Positions 16,497 to 24,800 are shown, counted from the stretch's first letter. The stretch is 45,774 bases of DNA from Bacteroidales bacterium UBA6207 (GCA_002421995.1 DISP01000221.1:1-45774), one strand, 5' to 3'. Program-made: numbers and translations. The notes: generated by a model not told the origin, from the letters alone.

Positions 16497-17321
16497 ATGA
16501 AGCATCAACTTTTAGAAAAAATAATACGTGCAGCAATAGAGGCCGGTGAAGCCATCATGGAAGTGTATGCCACCGACTTTACCGTGGATCTGAAAAGCGA
16601 TAACAGTCCGCTGACAAAAGCTGATATGATGGCCAATGCTATCATTACCAAAGTATTAGAAACAACATCATATCCTGTTGTTAGTGAAGAAGGCCGTCCA
16701 ACATCTTTCCATATCCGTGAAAGCTGGACCCGATTTTGGCTCGTTGATCCGTTGGATGGAACCAAAGAATTTGTAAACCGAAACGGCGAGTTCAGTGTAA
16801 ATATCGCCTTGGTTGACAACAAAAAACCTGTAATGGGTGTAATTTATGCGCCGGTGACCGATACCCTCTACTTTAGTGATGAAGAAGGTGCCTGGAAACT
16901 TGAACATGCGCAGGGTGTTGTTATAGTAAACGGAAGCATCTCAAACCTGAAGCTTCAAAGCAAACAATTGCCGCTTCAACGCATCACCAGAGACTATACC
17001 ATCGTTGCAAGCCGCTCGCACCTGAACCCCGAAACGACCGAGTTTATCAATAAAACCAAGCGTGAACACGACAGCATCCGCATCGTGTCGAGGGGTAGTT
17101 CACTGAAAATGTGTATGATAGCAGAAGGGCATGCCGATGTCTATCCACGTTTTGGACTTACTTCGGAATGGGACACTGCTGCCGGACATGCCATCGTGAC
17201 TGCTGCCGGCGGAAAAGTGGTTCAGTTTGAAAATCCAGATAAAGAACTAACCTACAACAGCCCAGATCTTCAAAACCCTTCATTCATCGCCTTTCCTTCA
17301 CCAGATACCGCGCAAAAATAG
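16497..17321 (+). CDS. cysQ: CysQ, 3'(2'),5'-bisphosphate nucleotidase
   Basis: A 274-residue member of the Mg2+-dependent, Li+-sensitive phosphatase superfamily. Motifs in order: 'SDNSPLTKADMMAN', 'VVSEEGRP', 'WLVDPLDGTKEFVNRNGEFS' and 'TSEWDTAAGHAIVTAAGG'. The 'DPLDGTKEF' form is typical of CysQ, against 'DPIDGTTNF' in inositol monophosphatases. It removes the 3'-phosphate from PAP and can act on PAPS, relieving feedback on sulfotransfer and sulfate assimilation. Its place directly ahead of cysD and cysN supports this role. Confidence 0.93.
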   Translation: MKHQLLEKIIRAAIEAGEAIMEVYATDFTVDLKSDNSPLTKADMMANAIITKVLETTSYPVVSEEGRPTSFHIRESWTRFWLVDPLDGTKEFVNRNGEFSVNIALVDNKKPVMGVIYAPVTDTLYFSDEEGAWKLEHAQGVVIVNGSISNLKLQSKQLPLQRITRDYTIVASRSHLNPETTEFINKTKREHDSIRIVSRGSSLKMCMIAEGHADVYPRFGLTSEWDTAAGHAIVTAAGGKVVQFENPDKELTYNSPDLQNPSFIAFPSPDTAQK

Positions 17322-17364
17322 TCAGCATCAGCTGTGAAGAAGTTTTTTTTAGCAATATGCAAAA

Positions 17365-18273
17365 ATGAACACTTTATCAATCAACAACTTAAAGGAGCTA
17401 GAAGCCGAAGCAATTCACATCATTCGTGAGGTGGCTGCCTCATTTGAGAAACCGGTGATGCTCTATTCTATCGGCAAAGATTCCTCGGTGATGGTGCGTT
17501 TGGCTGAAAAAGCATTTTTTCCTGGAAAAGTTCCTTTTCCACTCATGCACATCGACAGCAAATGGAAATTTCGCGAAATGGTTGAGTTTCGCGACCGCTA
17601 TGCTGCCGAAAACGGCTGGGACCTCATCGTGGAATACAACCGCGAGGGTTTTGAAAATGGCATTGGGCCATTTTCGCATGGAAGCAAAGTGCATACCGAT
17701 GTGATGAAAACCCAGGCGCTGCTTCAGGCGCTCGACAAACACCGTTTTGATGCTGCTTTTGGTGGCGCTCGCCGCGATGAAGAAAAATCACGCGCCAAAG
17801 AACGAATTTTCAGTTTCCGTGATCGTTTTCATCAGTGGGATCCCAAAAATCAACGACCTGAGCTTTGGGATGTGTACAATGCACGTGTTCACAAAGGTGA
17901 GTCAATCAGGGTTTTTCCAATCAGCAACTGGACCGAACTCGATATTTGGCAATACATCCGGCTCGAAAATATTCCAATCGTACCGCTCTATTTTGCAAAA
18001 GAACGACCTATCGTTGAGGTGGACGGAAACCTAATCATGGTTGACGATGAGCGCATGCCTGACGAGATGGTTCAAAAAGCAAAAATGCGCATGGTGAGGT
18101 TTCGTACACTTGGTTGCTATCCGCTCACCGGCGCCATTGATTCAGAAGCCGACACCATTGAAAAAATTGTTGAGGAAATGATGACTGTCACTAAAAGTGA
18201 ACGTACAACGCGTGTCATTGACTTCGATCAGGATGGAAGCATGGAACAAAAAAAACGGGAAGGCTATTTCTAA
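17365..18273 (+). CDS. cysD: Sulfate adenylyltransferase subunit 2 (CysD)
   Basis: A 302-residue PP-loop ATP pyrophosphatase-fold protein with the P-loop 'YSIGKDSSVMVRLAEKAF', then 'FGGARRDEEKSRAKERIFSFR', 'VFPISNWTELDIWQYI' and 'RFRTLGCYPLTGAIDSEADT'. With the GTPase subunit CysN, encoded 54 bp downstream, it forms ATP sulfurylase: sulfate + ATP to APS + PPi. Length and motifs match the family closely. Confidence 0.97.
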   Translation: MNTLSINNLKELEAEAIHIIREVAASFEKPVMLYSIGKDSSVMVRLAEKAFFPGKVPFPLMHIDSKWKFREMVEFRDRYAAENGWDLIVEYNREGFENGIGPFSHGSKVHTDVMKTQALLQALDKHRFDAAFGGARRDEEKSRAKERIFSFRDRFHQWDPKNQRPELWDVYNARVHKGESIRVFPISNWTELDIWQYIRLENIPIVPLYFAKERPIVEVDGNLIMVDDERMPDEMVQKAKMRMVRFRTLGCYPLTGAIDSEADTIEKIVEEMMTVTKSERTTRVIDFDQDGSMEQKKREGYF

Positions 18274-18327
18274 GAAGAAAATACACTACGCTTAAGGCAG
18301 CATCTGAAATAATAAAGAAATTTTATT

Positions 18328-20247
18328 ATGGCTTTAAATACTGATATACAAGCATTTCTTGATCAGGATCAGAAAAAAGATCTGCTGAGATTGCTCACAG
18401 CCGGTTCTGTTGACGATGGAAAATCAACCCTCATCGGGAGACTGCTGTTCGACAGCAAGAAAATATACGAAGACCAACTCTCGGCACTTGAACGCGACAG
18501 CAAGCGTGTTGGCCATGCCGGCGACAATATAGATTACGCTTTATTGCTCGACGGCCTAAAAGCCGAACGTGAACAGGGCATCACAATTGATGTGGCTTAT
18601 CGTTATTTCTCCACCAACAAACGCAAGTTCATCATCGCTGACACACCCGGACATGAGCAATACACCCGTAACATGGTCACAGGTGCTAGCACAGCCAACT
18701 TAGCCATCATACTCATTGATGCGCGAAAAGGTGTAATCACACAAACACGCCGACATACTTTTCTGGTTTCGTTGCTCGGTATAAAACATATAGTATTGGC
18801 TGTCAACAAGATGGATTTGGTTGACTACAGCCAGGAAGTTTTTGATAAAATCTGTGATGACTACAAAAATTTTGTCACACGACTGAGCATTCCTGATTTG
18901 TATTTCATCCCGCTTTCGGCACTTAATGGCGACAATGTTGTTGACGACTCTGTTCACATGCCCTGGTATCACGGAAAAAACCTCCTTCGCTATTTGGAAG
19001 AAGTACACATCAGTTCCGATCGAAATTTTGACGATTTCAGGTTTCCTGTTCAATATGTGCTTCGACCCACGCTCGATTTCAGGGGATTTTCAGGGAAAGT
19101 TGCTTCCGGAATCATTCGCAAAGGCGATGAGGTGATGGTGCTGCCATCCCGAAAAACAAGCACTGTCAGTTCCATTATCACTGCCGATGGTCAGGCCGAC
19201 TATGCCTTTCCGCCGCAGGCAGCCACTTTGACCCTGGCCGATGAAATAGATATTTCGAGAGGCGATATGCTTGTTCATCCCGAAAATCTTCCGCGCAATG
19301 AACGTCAGTTTGAGGCTATGCTGGTTTGGATGGACGAAAGCACGATGGATCCATTTACGCAGTTTTACATCAAACACACTTCTAATACAACGCGGGCCAG
19401 GGTTGATCAAATTCGCTACCGTGTTGATGTTAACACCCTCGAACACAACGCAACACAAGCCTTGTCGCTCAATGAGATCGGACGCGTTGTCATCACCACC
19501 AATAAGCCTTTGTTTTTTGATCCATACCATAAAAACCACAGCAACGGCGCCTTCATTCTCATCCATCCCATCACCCACAACACCTGTGCGGCAGGAATGA
19601 TCATTGATAAAATGAATGCCACCGACCTGAGTGCCCGCATTGCCGATCCGGAATCAAGGCGCATGGTTGACGGCGGAAAAAGCCTGATCAGTCAGGATGA
19701 ACTGATGAAAAAATACCACCAAAAAGGGGCTACAATCTGGATTGCAGGATTGCATGGCAGTGGTAAAAATTTGTTAGCCTACAACCTTGAACGCCGGCTT
19801 TTCGACCTTGGCGCAACAGTGGTTTTGCTTGATGGCAGCACTGTTAGATCAGGTTTGACCCGCGAACTTGATTTCTCTCCTGCCGACCGTGCCGAACAGC
19901 TTCGGCGTGTGGCCGAAGTGTGTAAAATACTGAACGATCAGGGAATTATTGCCATTTGCTCTTTTATTTCGCCTAAAAATGAAATTCGAAGTCAGGTTGC
20001 CAATATCGTTGGTAATGAACGTTTTCATCTTGTTTACATGGATGCCGGTTTGCAATATTGCAAACAAAACAAGCCCGAGCTTTACCAAAAAGCAGAGGAG
20101 GGGAAATTAGCATATTTTCCGGGTTTGGATGAAACTTTTGATGTCCCGGATAACGCAAAACTTCTGTTGAAACCCGAGCAACTCAGTGAGAATATCCAAA
20201 CAATACTGAGCTATCTTCAGCAGCAGGAGATTTTTCCTGTTGATTGA
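18328..20247 (+). CDS. cysN: CysN GTPase fused to a degenerate APS-kinase-like (CysC) domain
   Basis: 639 residues. The N-terminal part (about 1-430) is a normal sulfate adenylyltransferase subunit 1: G1 'GSVDDGKST', G3 'DTPGHEQYTRNM', G4 'NKMDLVD', then EF-Tu-like domains 2 and 3. The C-terminal part (about 460-639) aligns with APS kinase, but its motifs are altered. The P-loop at 474-481 is GLHGSGKN (consensus GLSGSGKS/T). 'LLDGSTVRSGL' replaces DGDNxRxGL, 'SFISPKNEIR' replaces ISPFxADR, and 'CKQNKPELYQKAEEGKL' replaces the RDPKGLYKKAR region. ATP sulfurylase activity with CysD is expected; APS kinase activity is doubtful. The kinase half may be regulatory or structural. Confidence 0.93.
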   Translation: MALNTDIQAFLDQDQKKDLLRLLTAGSVDDGKSTLIGRLLFDSKKIYEDQLSALERDSKRVGHAGDNIDYALLLDGLKAEREQGITIDVAYRYFSTNKRKFIIADTPGHEQYTRNMVTGASTANLAIILIDARKGVITQTRRHTFLVSLLGIKHIVLAVNKMDLVDYSQEVFDKICDDYKNFVTRLSIPDLYFIPLSALNGDNVVDDSVHMPWYHGKNLLRYLEEVHISSDRNFDDFRFPVQYVLRPTLDFRGFSGKVASGIIRKGDEVMVLPSRKTSTVSSIITADGQADYAFPPQAATLTLADEIDISRGDMLVHPENLPRNERQFEAMLVWMDESTMDPFTQFYIKHTSNTTRARVDQIRYRVDVNTLEHNATQALSLNEIGRVVITTNKPLFFDPYHKNHSNGAFILIHPITHNTCAAGMIIDKMNATDLSARIADPESRRMVDGGKSLISQDELMKKYHQKGATIWIAGLHGSGKNLLAYNLERRLFDLGATVVLLDGSTVRSGLTRELDFSPADRAEQLRRVAEVCKILNDQGIIAICSFISPKNEIRSQVANIVGNERFHLVYMDAGLQYCKQNKPELYQKAEEGKLAYFPGLDETFDVPDNAKLLLKPEQLSENIQTILSYLQQQEIFPVD

Positions 20248-20271
20248 GGGCAAATTTCTTTTTAAAACCAG

Positions 20272-20279
20272 TAATTTTG
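20272..20279 (+). promoter_or_regulatory. Predicted -7 element for the DHS-like gene
   Basis: TAATTTTG matches TAnnTTTG, 15 bp before the ATG at 20295. It suggests this gene is not solely read through from cysN. Confidence 0.55.
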
Positions 20280-20294
20280 CAAAAAAATTAACGC

Positions 20295-21272
20295 ATGAAC
20301 AATAAAGGACCTGTTTCACAATTCATTAAACATCATTACCGTCATTTCAATGCTGCTGCCCTGATGGATGCTGCAAAAGGCTACGAGGCCCATCTGAATG
20401 AAGGAGGAAAAATGATGATAACCCTTGCCGGAGCCATGAGCACTGCCGAATTGGGTATTTCACTGGCCGACATGATTCGTCAGGATAAAGTGCAAATCAT
20501 CTCATGCACAGGTGCAAACCTTGAAGAAGATTTAATGAATCTTGTGGCACACAGTCACTACAAACGCGTGCCGCACTACCGCGACCTCAGCCCGCAAGAT
20601 GAGTGGAATTTGCTCGAACATGGCTTTAACAGGGTAACAGATACCTGCATTCCTGAAGAAGAAGCATTTCGCCGCCTGCAAAAACATATCTTCGAACTTT
20701 GGAAAGATGCCGACAAGAAGGGAGAACGTTATTTCCCACATGAATACATGTATAAAATGTTGCTGTCAGGTGTTTTGGAACAATACTACGAGATTGATTC
20801 GAAACACAGCTGGATGTTGGCTGCCGCTGAAAAAAACCTGCCCATAATTGTTCCGGGCTGGGAAGACAGCACCATGGGCAATATTTTTGCATCTTATGTA
20901 ATCAAAAGCGAACTCAAAAGCACCACCATGAAAAGTGGTATTGACTATATGGTTTGGCTGTCAGACTGGTATCGCAAAAATTCAGGAGGCAAAGGTGTTG
21001 GTTTCTTCCAGATTGGTGGCGGCATTGCCGGTGATTTCCCCATCTGTGTAGTTCCGATGATGTATCAGGATCTTGAATGGACCGATGTTCCATTCTGGTC
21101 GTATTTCTGTCAGATTTCCGATTCAACAACCAGCTATGGCTCCTATTCGGGCGCTGTGCCAAACGAAAAAATCACCTGGGGAAAACTCGATGTGAATACC
21201 CCTAAATTCATTGTGGAGTCGGATGCCACCATTGTAGCTCCACTTATTTTTGCCTGGATTTTAGGTTATTGA
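20295..21272 (+). CDS. Deoxyhypusine-synthase-family protein lacking the catalytic lysine
   Basis: A 325-residue Rossmann-like NAD-binding protein of the DHS family. Family stretches are 'MITLAGAMSTAELGISLADM' (NAD site), 'IISCTGANLEEDL', 'IVPGWEDSTMGNIFASYVI', 'GGKGVGFFQIGGG' and the C-terminal 'ITWGKLDVNTPKFIVESDAT'. In eukaryotic DHS the catalytic Lys329 sits in 'GGGVVKHH'. Here the sequence reads 'GGGIAGDFP', so Gly246 stands where the lysine should be. Bacteria lack eIF5A, so the normal substrate is absent; a polyamine-related reaction is the usual guess for bacterial homologues. It has its own promoter and terminator. The family call is firm; the reaction is unknown. Confidence 0.85.
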   Translation: MNNKGPVSQFIKHHYRHFNAAALMDAAKGYEAHLNEGGKMMITLAGAMSTAELGISLADMIRQDKVQIISCTGANLEEDLMNLVAHSHYKRVPHYRDLSPQDEWNLLEHGFNRVTDTCIPEEEAFRRLQKHIFELWKDADKKGERYFPHEYMYKMLLSGVLEQYYEIDSKHSWMLAAAEKNLPIIVPGWEDSTMGNIFASYVIKSELKSTTMKSGIDYMVWLSDWYRKNSGGKGVGFFQIGGGIAGDFPICVVPMMYQDLEWTDVPFWSYFCQISDSTTSYGSYSGAVPNEKITWGKLDVNTPKFIVESDATIVAPLIFAWILGY

Positions 21273-21291
21273 TAAAATAAATTAACAAATT

Positions 21292-21328
21292 TGCTCTTTT
21301 CTCTGAACAGGAGGAAAGAGCATTTTTT
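21292..21328 (+). terminator. Rho-independent terminator of the DHS-like gene
   Basis: TGCTCTTT and AAAGAGCA form an 8-bp stem around a 15-nt loop, followed by six T. It lies 20 bp after the stop and just before the next ATG. Confidence 0.83.
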
Positions 21329-21339
21329 ATTCTATCGCA

Positions 21340-22233
21340 ATGAAATACATCTATTTGCTTTTGTTGTCGGGCCTGATCGCCTGCAGCAGCCAGCCCGAAG
21401 CCGGGCATGAGGCCTTTTGGGGGCATCATTTTGCCTTTGCAAAAGACATAGCCTACGGTCAAGAACCTAAACAAAAACTTGACATCTGGTTTCAGGGTCA
21501 ATGGATTGGCGAACCCACTTATTGGAAAACCGATACGCTTGCTCATCCAACCTTGGTTTACATTCATGGCGGAGGCTGGTTGGGTGGCTCAAAAGATGGC
21601 ATCATGCCTTTCATATTGCCCTATCTGGAGCGAGGCTACAATGTTGTGACACTTGATTACCGTGTGGGAGAAGCCAGCGCGCCCGCAGCCGTTGACGACT
21701 GTATGATGGCCCTGAAATGGCTGCAAAAAGAAAGTAAAAACTACAATATTGATCCTCAAAACATCGTGCTTTCGGGCGAATCGGCCGGCGGACATCTTGC
21801 TCTGATCAGTGGATTCCTCAATGCCATACCCGGCAGTCATCCCGATTATATCGGTGATAAGCTGAAGATCAAGGCTGTAGTCAATTGGTTTGGAATCACT
21901 GATATTGCTGGAATTCACCATTTTTTTGCCGGTAAGGGAGAGCCTGAAAACTATGCTTCAATATGGTCGGGCGGGGTTCAAAGAATGGATTCTATTTCTG
22001 CAATTTATTCGCCCTTGCACCGGGTAAGTGTTCAAAGTCCGGCCGTGATCAGCATTCATGGTCAAAAAGATTCGGTGGTGCCACATGAGCAGGCAGTGAA
22101 ACTTCATCAGCTTCTAAGCGAAAAAGGTGTGAAAAACCAGTTACTCAGCATTCCCGAAGGCAAGCATCTGGGTTTCAATGAAGAAGATTTTCAGATGATT
22201 TATACCAAAGTTTTTGGTTTTATTGGTCGCTAA
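21340..22233 (+). CDS. Alpha/beta-hydrolase lipoprotein (esterase/lipase, HGGG type)
   Basis: A 297-residue predicted lipoprotein: the signal peptide ends in the lipobox 'LIACSS' (Cys15). The alpha/beta-hydrolase core shows the oxyanion-hole motif 'VYIHGGGWLGGSKDG', the nucleophile elbow 'LSGESAGGHLAL', the acid in 'SIHGQKDSVVPHEQ' and the catalytic His in 'EGKHLGFNEE'. This is the carboxylesterase/HSL-like group that includes acetyl-xylan and feruloyl esterases; the ester substrate cannot be assigned. It ends convergently, overlapping the sensor-kinase gene on the other strand by 14 bp. Confidence 0.87.
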   Translation: MKYIYLLLLSGLIACSSQPEAGHEAFWGHHFAFAKDIAYGQEPKQKLDIWFQGQWIGEPTYWKTDTLAHPTLVYIHGGGWLGGSKDGIMPFILPYLERGYNVVTLDYRVGEASAPAAVDDCMMALKWLQKESKNYNIDPQNIVLSGESAGGHLALISGFLNAIPGSHPDYIGDKLKIKAVVNWFGITDIAGIHHFFAGKGEPENYASIWSGGVQRMDSISAIYSPLHRVSVQSPAVISIHGQKDSVVPHEQAVKLHQLLSEKGVKNQLLSIPEGKHLGFNEEDFQMIYTKVFGFIGR

Positions 22234-23371
22234 GTCCTTCTCCGGTCAAGGAAATATAAACATTGAACCTGGTTCCTGTTTCCTGCTCTGAACTAAAATC
22301 AACACGGCCTTTCAGGTATTGCTCGGTGAGCAATTTGATGCTATAAGTACCCAAACCTCTTGACTGGTCTTTTGTCGAAAACGACCGCTGAAAGATCTGA
22401 AGCTGAATTTTTCTGTGAATAAAAGTTTGGTTGTGTACCCAAAAATGCAGCACATATTCTGATAAAACCTCAAAACCCATTGTCACTTGCTGTCCGTCAC
22501 GACTTGCTTCGAGGGCATTTTTTAATAAATTGATTAATACCCTTTTAAGCAAAACCGGATCGGACATAAAGTTTGTTTCGGCTCCTCTTTCAACGATAAT
22601 TTGTTTACGCTGACCAACAAAATGGTGCTCCAGGTGATTTTTCACTTCATTGAGCACGGCATTCGCTTCCAATGTCTTTGGTTCTGATTTCAGTTCGCCC
22701 CTTTCGGCAGCGAGTAGTTGACGTTGGGCTACAATTTCATCGAGCAGGTTTTCGCTCAGTTTATTGGCGATACCTACGAACTCTTTAATTTCGGAGGTGT
22801 TGTTGCTTTCGGTCACAAAATCAAGAAACCCGCGGATGCCCCCGGCTGTGTTCATGATATCGTGAAAGAAAATCCGCTCAAGCACCCTGCGGCGTTTTTC
22901 ATCGCTGATGTCGTGAAACGACAAGACTACATATTTTTCTTCCTGATAAGCAAAGGGAGAGGCGGTAACGGAATAGTCATAAGACAATTCTTTACCTTCG
23001 ATTGTTGCCATGATGCGGCATTCTGAAACGGATTTTTTGTTTGTATTCAAACAATCCAATATCGCATTGACAGCTCCGCAGTAGCGGCAATTTTCGGAAG
23101 TGCCGCAACCACCTTCGTTTTTGTTTGCATTCACGCAACGAAGCAACTCCCCGGGTCTGAGGCCAACAATCTAGTCAATAACTTCAAAGCCCATCGCCTC
23201 AAGCAAAGCGCTGTTGCCATACACAATCTGTCGTTCTTTGTTTAAAACAGCAGCGATGTAGGGCAAAGCATTCACCAATTCATTTACATTTTCAAAGCTT
23301 TTGAAAAGTCCCAGATCATGCAATATTTTGGTGAGAGCTGCTCGTTCGGCAGGTGCATGAAAAGTGTTCAT
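22220..23371 (-). pseudogene. PAS-domain sensor histidine kinase interrupted by an in-frame TAG
   Basis: One reading frame of 383 codons on the minus strand, broken only by TAG at codon 67 (23171-23173). Codons 1-66 hold the start of a PAS domain ('AAVLNKERQIVYGNSALLEAM'). The frame resumes directly with 'IVGLRPGELLRCVNANKNEG'. A cysteine-rich PAS motif follows ('GGCGTSENCRYCGA', Cys89, Cys95, Cys98). Next come the phospho-acceptor H-box 'FFHDIMNTAGG' and a HATPase with N-box 'LINLLKNALEAS' and 'SRGLGTYSIKLL'. A single base change would restore a normal kinase. It could be a pseudogene, a sequencing error, or two polypeptides made by reinitiation (a TTG at 23146). There is no adjacent response regulator. 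Predicted promoter at 23400-23407. Confidence 0.82.
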
Positions 23372-23381
23372 CTTGCAATAA

Positions 23382-23555
23382 TTATTGATTCCTGTTCAGC
23401 AAATATACGAACACAAGAGCCAAAAAGGGGCTAAAAACGAACGAAATAAAAAAAAGCCATTGTTTTCCGGGTTTTTTGTCAGCAAACTGCTCAGAAACGA
23501 TCAATGAAGCTGAATACCAGGCAATAAATGCCAATGCAATCCAAAGTCCTGTCAT
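23382..23555 (-). CDS. Small two-helix membrane protein, translationally coupled to the PepSY-type gene
   Basis: A 57-residue protein, MTGLWIALAFIAWYSASL..., with two hydrophobic helices (about 3-19 and 33-52) separated by a charged loop ('SEQFADKKPGKQW'). Its ATG lies 2 bp after the upstream gene's stop, the usual spacing for translational coupling. Nothing in it identifies a function. It is probably a subunit or companion of the PepSY-associated membrane protein, and it sits in the same frame as a longer upstream reading frame that is only a shadow of that gene. The predicted -7 element of the kinase gene overlaps its last codons. Confidence 0.6.
   Translation of the reverse strand: MTGLWIALAFIAWYSASLIVSEQFADKKPGKQWLFFISFVFSPFLALVFVYLLNRNQ
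23400..23407 (-). promoter_or_regulatory. Predicted -7 element for the interrupted histidine kinase gene
   Basis: TATATTTG on the minus strand matches TAnnTTTG, 28 bp before the ATG at 23371, inside the end of the small membrane protein gene. Confidence 0.5.
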
Positions 23556-23557
23556 TG

Positions 23558-24112
23558 TTAATAGAGGTAATAAAAGATGAAAGCAAGCGGAATGAGTATG
23601 CCAAGAAGCGTTAGCCAGGCACCGCGGGCTGTTATGCCATCGGCACCACGTGGAATCAAAATGCCACTGATCGCCAAAATAACGAGCGATCCGCTGAAGA
23701 TATCCGAAAACCAGGTCCACCATGTTGATGGGTTGTAATGCAGGTAGTTGGCTTCGCGGAAAAAATGTCGTTTTTTTGTCATTTCTATATACCCCTGTCC
23801 TGTTTCAAGGTTGATCACTGCAAGACCGCCTGTGAGGAACACTTTTAGGCGGTCGTCAGATGGGAAATAGTGTTTACGGTATTCGTCCTCAATCCCATAT
23901 TTATGCATCAGGGCTTTCACCGTATTTTTATCGGGTTTTGAGCCGAAAGGTGGTTCGTCAATTGTTTTTTCGATGAGTATGTAATTGGGATTCCAGTCGT
24001 TGCGATGATTGAGTGCGATGCCCGAAACAGCATAGATGATTGTCATTGCAAAAAAGAGATATCCTAAATCACGATGGATGGCCCTGTTCCATTTTCTCCA
24101 CTTAAAATTCAT
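23558..24112 (-). CDS. PepSY-associated transmembrane protein
   Basis: A 184-residue protein with an N-terminal helix ('HRDLGYLFFAMTIIYAVSGIAL', preceded by the W-R-xxH pattern typical of PepSY_TM proteins), an extracytoplasmic domain of about 90 residues, and two C-terminal helices. The middle shows 'FPSDDRLKVFLTGGLAVINLETGQGYIEMTKKRHF', a PepSY-like beta element. Such proteins are often linked to iron-siderophore or heme reduction and uptake, but the short single-PepSY form here has no assigned activity. It follows a strong terminator and is followed by a coupled 57-residue membrane protein. Confidence 0.78.
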   Translation of the reverse strand: MNFKWRKWNRAIHRDLGYLFFAMTIIYAVSGIALNHRNDWNPNYILIEKTIDEPPFGSKPDKNTVKALMHKYGIEDEYRKHYFPSDDRLKVFLTGGLAVINLETGQGYIEMTKKRHFFREANYLHYNPSTWWTWFSDIFSGSLVILAISGILIPRGADGITARGAWLTLLGILIPLAFIFYYLY

Positions 24113-24140
24113 TCTTTTGATGTTTGTTGTTTATAAAAGG

Positions 24141-24171
24141 AAAAACCAGACAGTGTTACTGTCTGGTTTTT
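24141..24171 (-). terminator. Rho-independent terminator after the acidic lipoprotein gene
   Basis: A perfect 13-bp inverted repeat (AAAAACCAGACAG / CTGTCTGGTTTTT) with a 5-nt loop. It lies 20 bp after the lipoprotein stop on the minus strand. The stem symmetry could also stop transcription from the other side. Confidence 0.88.
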
Positions 24172-24191
24172 CAGATTTCTTTAAAACGGCA

Positions 24192-24773
24192 TTATTCCTT
24201 TATCACTTCGTAGGAAACAGCCTTGATGTTGTAGAACGAAAGCTTGCTCACTCCTTGTTCGGCCATCATTTTCCGGTAGTTGTTGATTGATTCAAAAGCT
24301 GATTCATCACTGTGGTGATCATCTTCGGCTTCTGCCTCTGCTTCTCCTTTTTTACCACCTTCGAGGTGCTTCTTTTCTTCGATTCCGGCTTTGATTTCTT
24401 CTTCCCACTCCTGCAGATAAGCTTCATCAACAACGGTTTCTTCAACGAGTCCGGTAACAACGAAATCAAAACCTTCCAGTTCGCTGTTGAAAGCGGCCAT
24501 ATCATCGCCTGTAACAACTTTTACGCGGCCTTCCGAAAGGGTGTCGATAAGAAACAGTTTTTTTCCGTCGTGTTTGCAGATATGATCTGCTGTGCCTTTG
24601 ATAACCACGAGTTTATCTACCAAACCGCCGGCCTTTTCTTTGAAATTGCCAACTGTAACTTCTGTTGGGGTTTCAACGGCTGCATTGGCTTGTTCGTTGG
24701 TATCAGGCTTGGGTGCATTGCCACATGAGGCCATGAAAAGAGCTAAAACGCTGATTAAAAAATACTTTTTCAT
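24192..24773 (-). CDS. OB-fold-like lipoprotein with acidic/His-rich segment
   Basis: A 193-residue predicted lipoprotein; the signal peptide ends in 'LALFMASCGN' (Cys17). A 40-residue linker leads to a possible OB-fold ('LVVIKGTADHICKHDGKKLF', then 'RVKVVTGDDMAAF' and 'FDFVVTGLVEE'). A charged segment follows, about residues 125-160, with 'EAEAEAEDDHHSDES'. The D/E/H cluster and the CxH in 'HICKHDG' could bind metal; this is inference. It ends in a predicted strand region, 'LSFYNIKAVSYEVIKE'. It lies upstream of the PepSY-type gene but is separated from it by a terminator. Promoter at 24801-24808. Confidence 0.72.
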   Translation of the reverse strand: MKKYFLISVLALFMASCGNAPKPDTNEQANAAVETPTEVTVGNFKEKAGGLVDKLVVIKGTADHICKHDGKKLFLIDTLSEGRVKVVTGDDMAAFNSELEGFDFVVTGLVEETVVDEAYLQEWEEEIKAGIEEKKHLEGGKKGEAEAEAEDDHHSDESAFESINNYRKMMAEQGVSKLSFYNIKAVSYEVIKE

Positions 24774-24800
24774 AAGAATAATTTGGTTAACATTTCAGGA

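Noticed and set aside
17365..18273. CysD-like gene as a phosphoadenosine phosphosulfate reductase
   Set aside because: It has the CysD PP-loop and 'LGCYPLTGAI' features and pairs with CysN downstream; it lacks the reductase C-terminal Cys motif.
22220..23146. A separate complete kinase gene starting at 23146
   Set aside because: Upstream codons in the same frame continue the PAS domain, with only one TAG between. An interrupted single gene explains the data better than two genes.
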